Assembly (NCBI RefSeq): GCF_000233455.1
Contig: NZ_JH376426.1
Coordinates: 265,658-329,657 of the forward strand
DNA: 64,000 bases
From: [Clostridium] citroniae WAL-17108
GTDB taxonomy: Bacteria; Bacillota; Clostridia; Lachnospirales; Lachnospiraceae
Reading direction: 5' to 3'
Part shown: piece by piece, positions 61,869 to 64,000 of the stretch
Layout: each line of letters begins with the position of its first letter
Position numbering within the stretch: the stretch's first letter is position 1
Program-made: the position numbers and the translations under genes
Notes under the pieces: generated by a model
Seen by the model: the letters and a program-made list of their open reading frames with translations, nothing else
What the model was told of the DNA's origin: nothing
Database searches by the model: none

Positions 61869-61928
61869 CAAAATGCAGCCGGGATTCAACCTTCGCGGCA
61901 AAATGCAGCCGGGGTCCATCCTGCGCAG
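61869..61928. repeat. Tandem duplication, 2 x 30 bp
   Basis: Two adjacent 30-bp units, each starting CAAAATGCAGCCGGG, match at 25 of 30 bases. They lie in the 251-bp gap between the sigma factor and the peptide-binding gene, next to a terminator. Nothing coding was seen there. Confidence 0.75.
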
Positions 61929-61967
61929 AAAAAGATGCCCATACTCCTCAGAGGAATACAGGCATCT
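61928..61967 (-). terminator. Terminator of the peptide-binding lipoprotein gene
   Basis: AGATGCC and GGCATCT form a perfect 7-bp stem with an inner CCTC/GAGG stem, followed on the minus strand by TTTT. It lies 45 bp after the stop at 62013. Confidence 0.85.
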
Positions 61968-62012
61968 GATAAAAGGTCCAAAATGGTTGCTGAGACCATT
62001 CCGGGTTTCTGT

Positions 62013-63578
62013 TTAATTCCAGGAAAATTCAGACCAGTTGTAGCTTTCCATGGCAGGGCATACCTTGCAGTTTAAATCCTTGTTGTAGGCAATATTGGAC
62101 ACCATATAGAACAGGTTGATCCTGGGCACGTCCTCTGCCTCTATGTCCAAAGCCTGCCTGATCAGATCCAAACGCTGATCCGGGTCATCTGTATTGGCCT
62201 GCTGTTCCACCAGTTTGTCATACTCGGGATTGGAGTAGAATGTCATGTTGGAATCCGGGATATTGTCAGTTGACAATGTTCCCAGAAGGAAGGTGGAATC
62301 CAGGGTCATGCTTACATTCCCAACCGTATAGCATCCCAGCTTTCCGGCCTTGATATCAGACAGCAGTGCTGCGCGTTCCATAACCTGGATCTCGGCATCC
62401 ACGCCGATCTCTTTCCACTCGCTCTGTACAATGCTGGCGATCTTCTTGGTGTAATCTTCCCTCACAGAGATAGTGGTCTTAAATCCATTGGGATATCCTG
62501 CCTCTGCCAGGAGGGCCTTGGCGCCTTCCGGGTCATACTTGGGCGTATCAATGGTATCCGCGCCCGGGTTGGGAGTGGTCTGGTCAGTGAGAATGATCTC
62601 TGCCGGCATTCCTGCGCCGTCCATTGCGCCTGCTATGATATCATCGCGCTTTACAGACATAGCCAGGGCTTTTCTCACCTTTACGTCATTAAAAGGCTCT
62701 GCGTTTACATTAAATGCAAGATTCCAGATTGATGTGCCGTTGGTCTCCTGGTATCCCAGTTTATCGTTGGACTGTACGGTCATTACATCCAGCCCTCCTA
62801 TATTGTGCACCAGATCCACATCCCCGCTCTCCAGGGCAACCATGGCAGTGGTGGCTTCCTTGAGCACACGCAGTTCAATGTGTTTGATGGCCGGCGCACC
62901 CTTATAGTAGTCCTCGTTGGACTCCAGGATGATCTTGCTTCCCTTCTGCCATTCCACCAGCTTGTATGGACCGCTTCCGCTTGGCTTTGCAGCGTAGTTC
63001 TCATCACCCACAGATTCCACATATGCCTTTGATACAATGGCGCTGTTAGTCTGGGTCAGATACTGGAGCGCTGCCAGCTCCTTATACTTTAAATTCACTT
63101 TTACCGTGTTTTCGTCCACAACCTCTGCGCTGTCCATAAAGGATGTGTACAGCTCAGACTGGGGCTTGTCAATGGCCCTGTTCAGGGAAAACGCCACGTC
63201 CTCCGCTGTCAGGGCGGAACCGTCCTGGAACTTCACGCCCTCATGCAGATGGAAGGTGATGGACAAACCGTCCTCCGCCACATCCCATGAGTCCGCCAGT
63301 CCTGGCACCACGTTGCCCTCCGCGTCCCTGCGCACCAGCGGATCATGAAGGTTGAGGATGATCATGCCTCCGATGGAGTCTGCTGCCAGCTGTGGATCCA
63401 GGGTTGTGGGTTCATTGGTCAGCGCAATGGTCAGGGAATCCTTGGTTTCCCCGGATGCCGCTGTCTGTGTCTTTTCAGAGGACGCGGGCGCGTCCGTGCT
63501 TTTTTGTCCGCCGCATCCTGTAAGGGTTAAGGCCAGCACTGCTGCTGTAATGGCACAGTTCAACATTTTCTTTTTCAT
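62013..63578 (-). CDS. Oligopeptide-type ABC substrate-binding lipoprotein (SBP family 5)
   Basis: The 521-residue protein has a lipoprotein signal (LTGC, Cys22), a short linker and an SBP_bac_5 domain (TLDPQLAADSIGG, ADSWDVAEDGLSITFHL, GSGPYKLVEWQKGSKI). Members bind di- or oligopeptides, nickel or glycosides for DppBCDF-type importers. No permease or ATPase of this type is in the window, and the gene ends at a terminator, so the rest is elsewhere or the protein is an orphan. AGGAGG precedes the ATG at 63578. An IS110-like element lies 300 bp upstream. Confidence 0.9.
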   Translation of the reverse strand: MKKKMLNCAITAAVLALTLTGCGGQKSTDAPASSEKTQTAASGETKDSLTIALTNEPTTLDPQLAADSIGGMIILNLHDPLVRRDAEGNVVPGLADSWDVAEDGLSITFHLHEGVKFQDGSALTAEDVAFSLNRAIDKPQSELYTSFMDSAEVVDENTVKVNLKYKELAALQYLTQTNSAIVSKAYVESVGDENYAAKPSGSGPYKLVEWQKGSKIILESNEDYYKGAPAIKHIELRVLKEATTAMVALESGDVDLVHNIGGLDVMTVQSNDKLGYQETNGTSIWNLAFNVNAEPFNDVKVRKALAMSVKRDDIIAGAMDGAGMPAEIILTDQTTPNPGADTIDTPKYDPEGAKALLAEAGYPNGFKTTISVREDYTKKIASIVQSEWKEIGVDAEIQVMERAALLSDIKAGKLGCYTVGNVSMTLDSTFLLGTLSTDNIPDSNMTFYSNPEYDKLVEQQANTDDPDQRLDLIRQALDIEAEDVPRINLFYMVSNIAYNKDLNCKVCPAMESYNWSEFSWN

Positions 63579-63679
63579 AACTTCTCCTCCTACTACAATA
63601 TATTTATGGTTAATATCCCTTACATCCAGTAAGGAATTATCCATCTTGTTGCTTAAGCTGTTAGAATGTAAGAGCAATC

Positions 63680-63873
63680 GGTATAGCGGATTCCTCCTTG
63701 GGCTTTGCGCCCGTAAATAAGTCTGCTAACCAGCTCTTCATTCGCAGCATTCGTTTTATGCAGGTTGAGCCGTCCTTTGGAATGCGTTCGTGTCACACCA
63801 CAGTAGATTGAATGGGCAATGAGTAAAACTGGTATTGACCAATTGCTACCTAAGATAAAGGAGTGACATTTTT
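63680..63873 (+). other. IS110-type left-end noncoding region, possible bridge RNA
   Basis: This stretch before the transposase start has no coding sequence but contains short dyads: GGGCTTTGCGCCC (63701-63713) and GCATTC ... GAATGC. Elements of the IS110 family encode a bridge RNA in the noncoding end upstream of the recombinase. Position fits; the exact left boundary and RNA are not determined. Confidence 0.35.
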
Positions 63874-64000
63874 ATGAGCATGAACGCAGTAGGTATTGAT
63901 GTTTCCAAACGAAAGAGCACCGTGGCTATCCTACGTCCCGGCGGTGAAGTTGTCGCCAGTCCCTTTGATGTTCCCCATCTATCAGGCTGTTTCCAGCCTC
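63874..64000 (+). mobile_element. IS110-family transposase (N-terminal part, cut by window end)
   Basis: From the ATG at 63874, preceded by AAAGGAGTG, 42 codons are open to the window end. They begin MSMNAVGIDVSKRKSTVAIL, the start of a DEDD-type IS110 transposase with Asp9 as the first catalytic residue. IS110 elements lack terminal inverted repeats and act as RNA-guided recombinases. The rest of the element lies beyond the window. Confidence 0.87.

Noticed and set aside
1..64000. tRNA or rRNA genes
   Set aside because: No cloverleaf-like sequence or conserved rRNA segment was noticed; a tRNAscan or rRNA search would settle it.

Overview
The window looks like a chromosomal segment of a gut Clostridia member of the Lachnospiraceae type (Enterocloster or Clostridium cluster XIVa-like). 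This is inferred from the moderate GC content, AGGAGG-type ribosome binding sites, a clostridial hydrophobic-W cell-wall protein, YesM/YesN-type sugar two-component regulation and many carbohydrate ABC and PTS systems. No rRNA or tRNA gene was seen. Most genes lie on the minus strand.

Layout. Positions 1-5130: the end of an NhaC-type antiporter, a repeat-bearing lipoprotein, and a polyol/ketose operon (ROK repressor, zinc dehydrogenase, PfkB kinase) with a clear promoter and operator. Positions 5146-23095: a cell-surface polysaccharide cluster in two minus-strand units (glf, two GT2, a flippase; then GT8, GT2, DegT aminotransferase, ATP-grasp, GT2, second flippase, GT2, DUF2304, DUF2142, rfbC, ABC-2 permease, YgjP-like protease). 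A plus-strand L,D-transpeptidase sits between the units. Positions 23345-29400: an M13 peptidase and a trehalose operon (treP, treC) with a near-consensus promoter carrying two palindromic operators. Positions 29407-40958: a glycan-uptake locus with a CUT1 ABC transporter, a YesM/YesN pair, two paralogous YetA/PL26-like proteins and an MBL-fold protein. It lies between the trehalose operon and a TreR-like repressor gene (40968-41690).

Positions 41751-48184: TraX-like and HAD proteins, an unknown membrane-anchored protein, bioY, and leuA with a structured leader of about 190 nt. Positions 48203-52728: rfbA-rfbB-rfbD-glmM, which with the distant rfbC completes dTDP-L-rhamnose synthesis. Positions 53271-60251: a LacI repressor and an RbsABC-like importer in one operon with a UPF0261 protein and a PF09370 TIM barrel, the two halves of the plant Tm-1 protein. 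Positions 60299-64000: an ECF sigma/anti-sigma pair, an oligopeptide-binding lipoprotein and the left end of an IS110-family element cut by the window edge.

The most promising poorly described systems are the split Tm-1 operon, the YetA/PL26-like regulon with its shared 16-bp upstream motif, and the leuA leader RNA. All family names come from reading motifs; no database search was possible.
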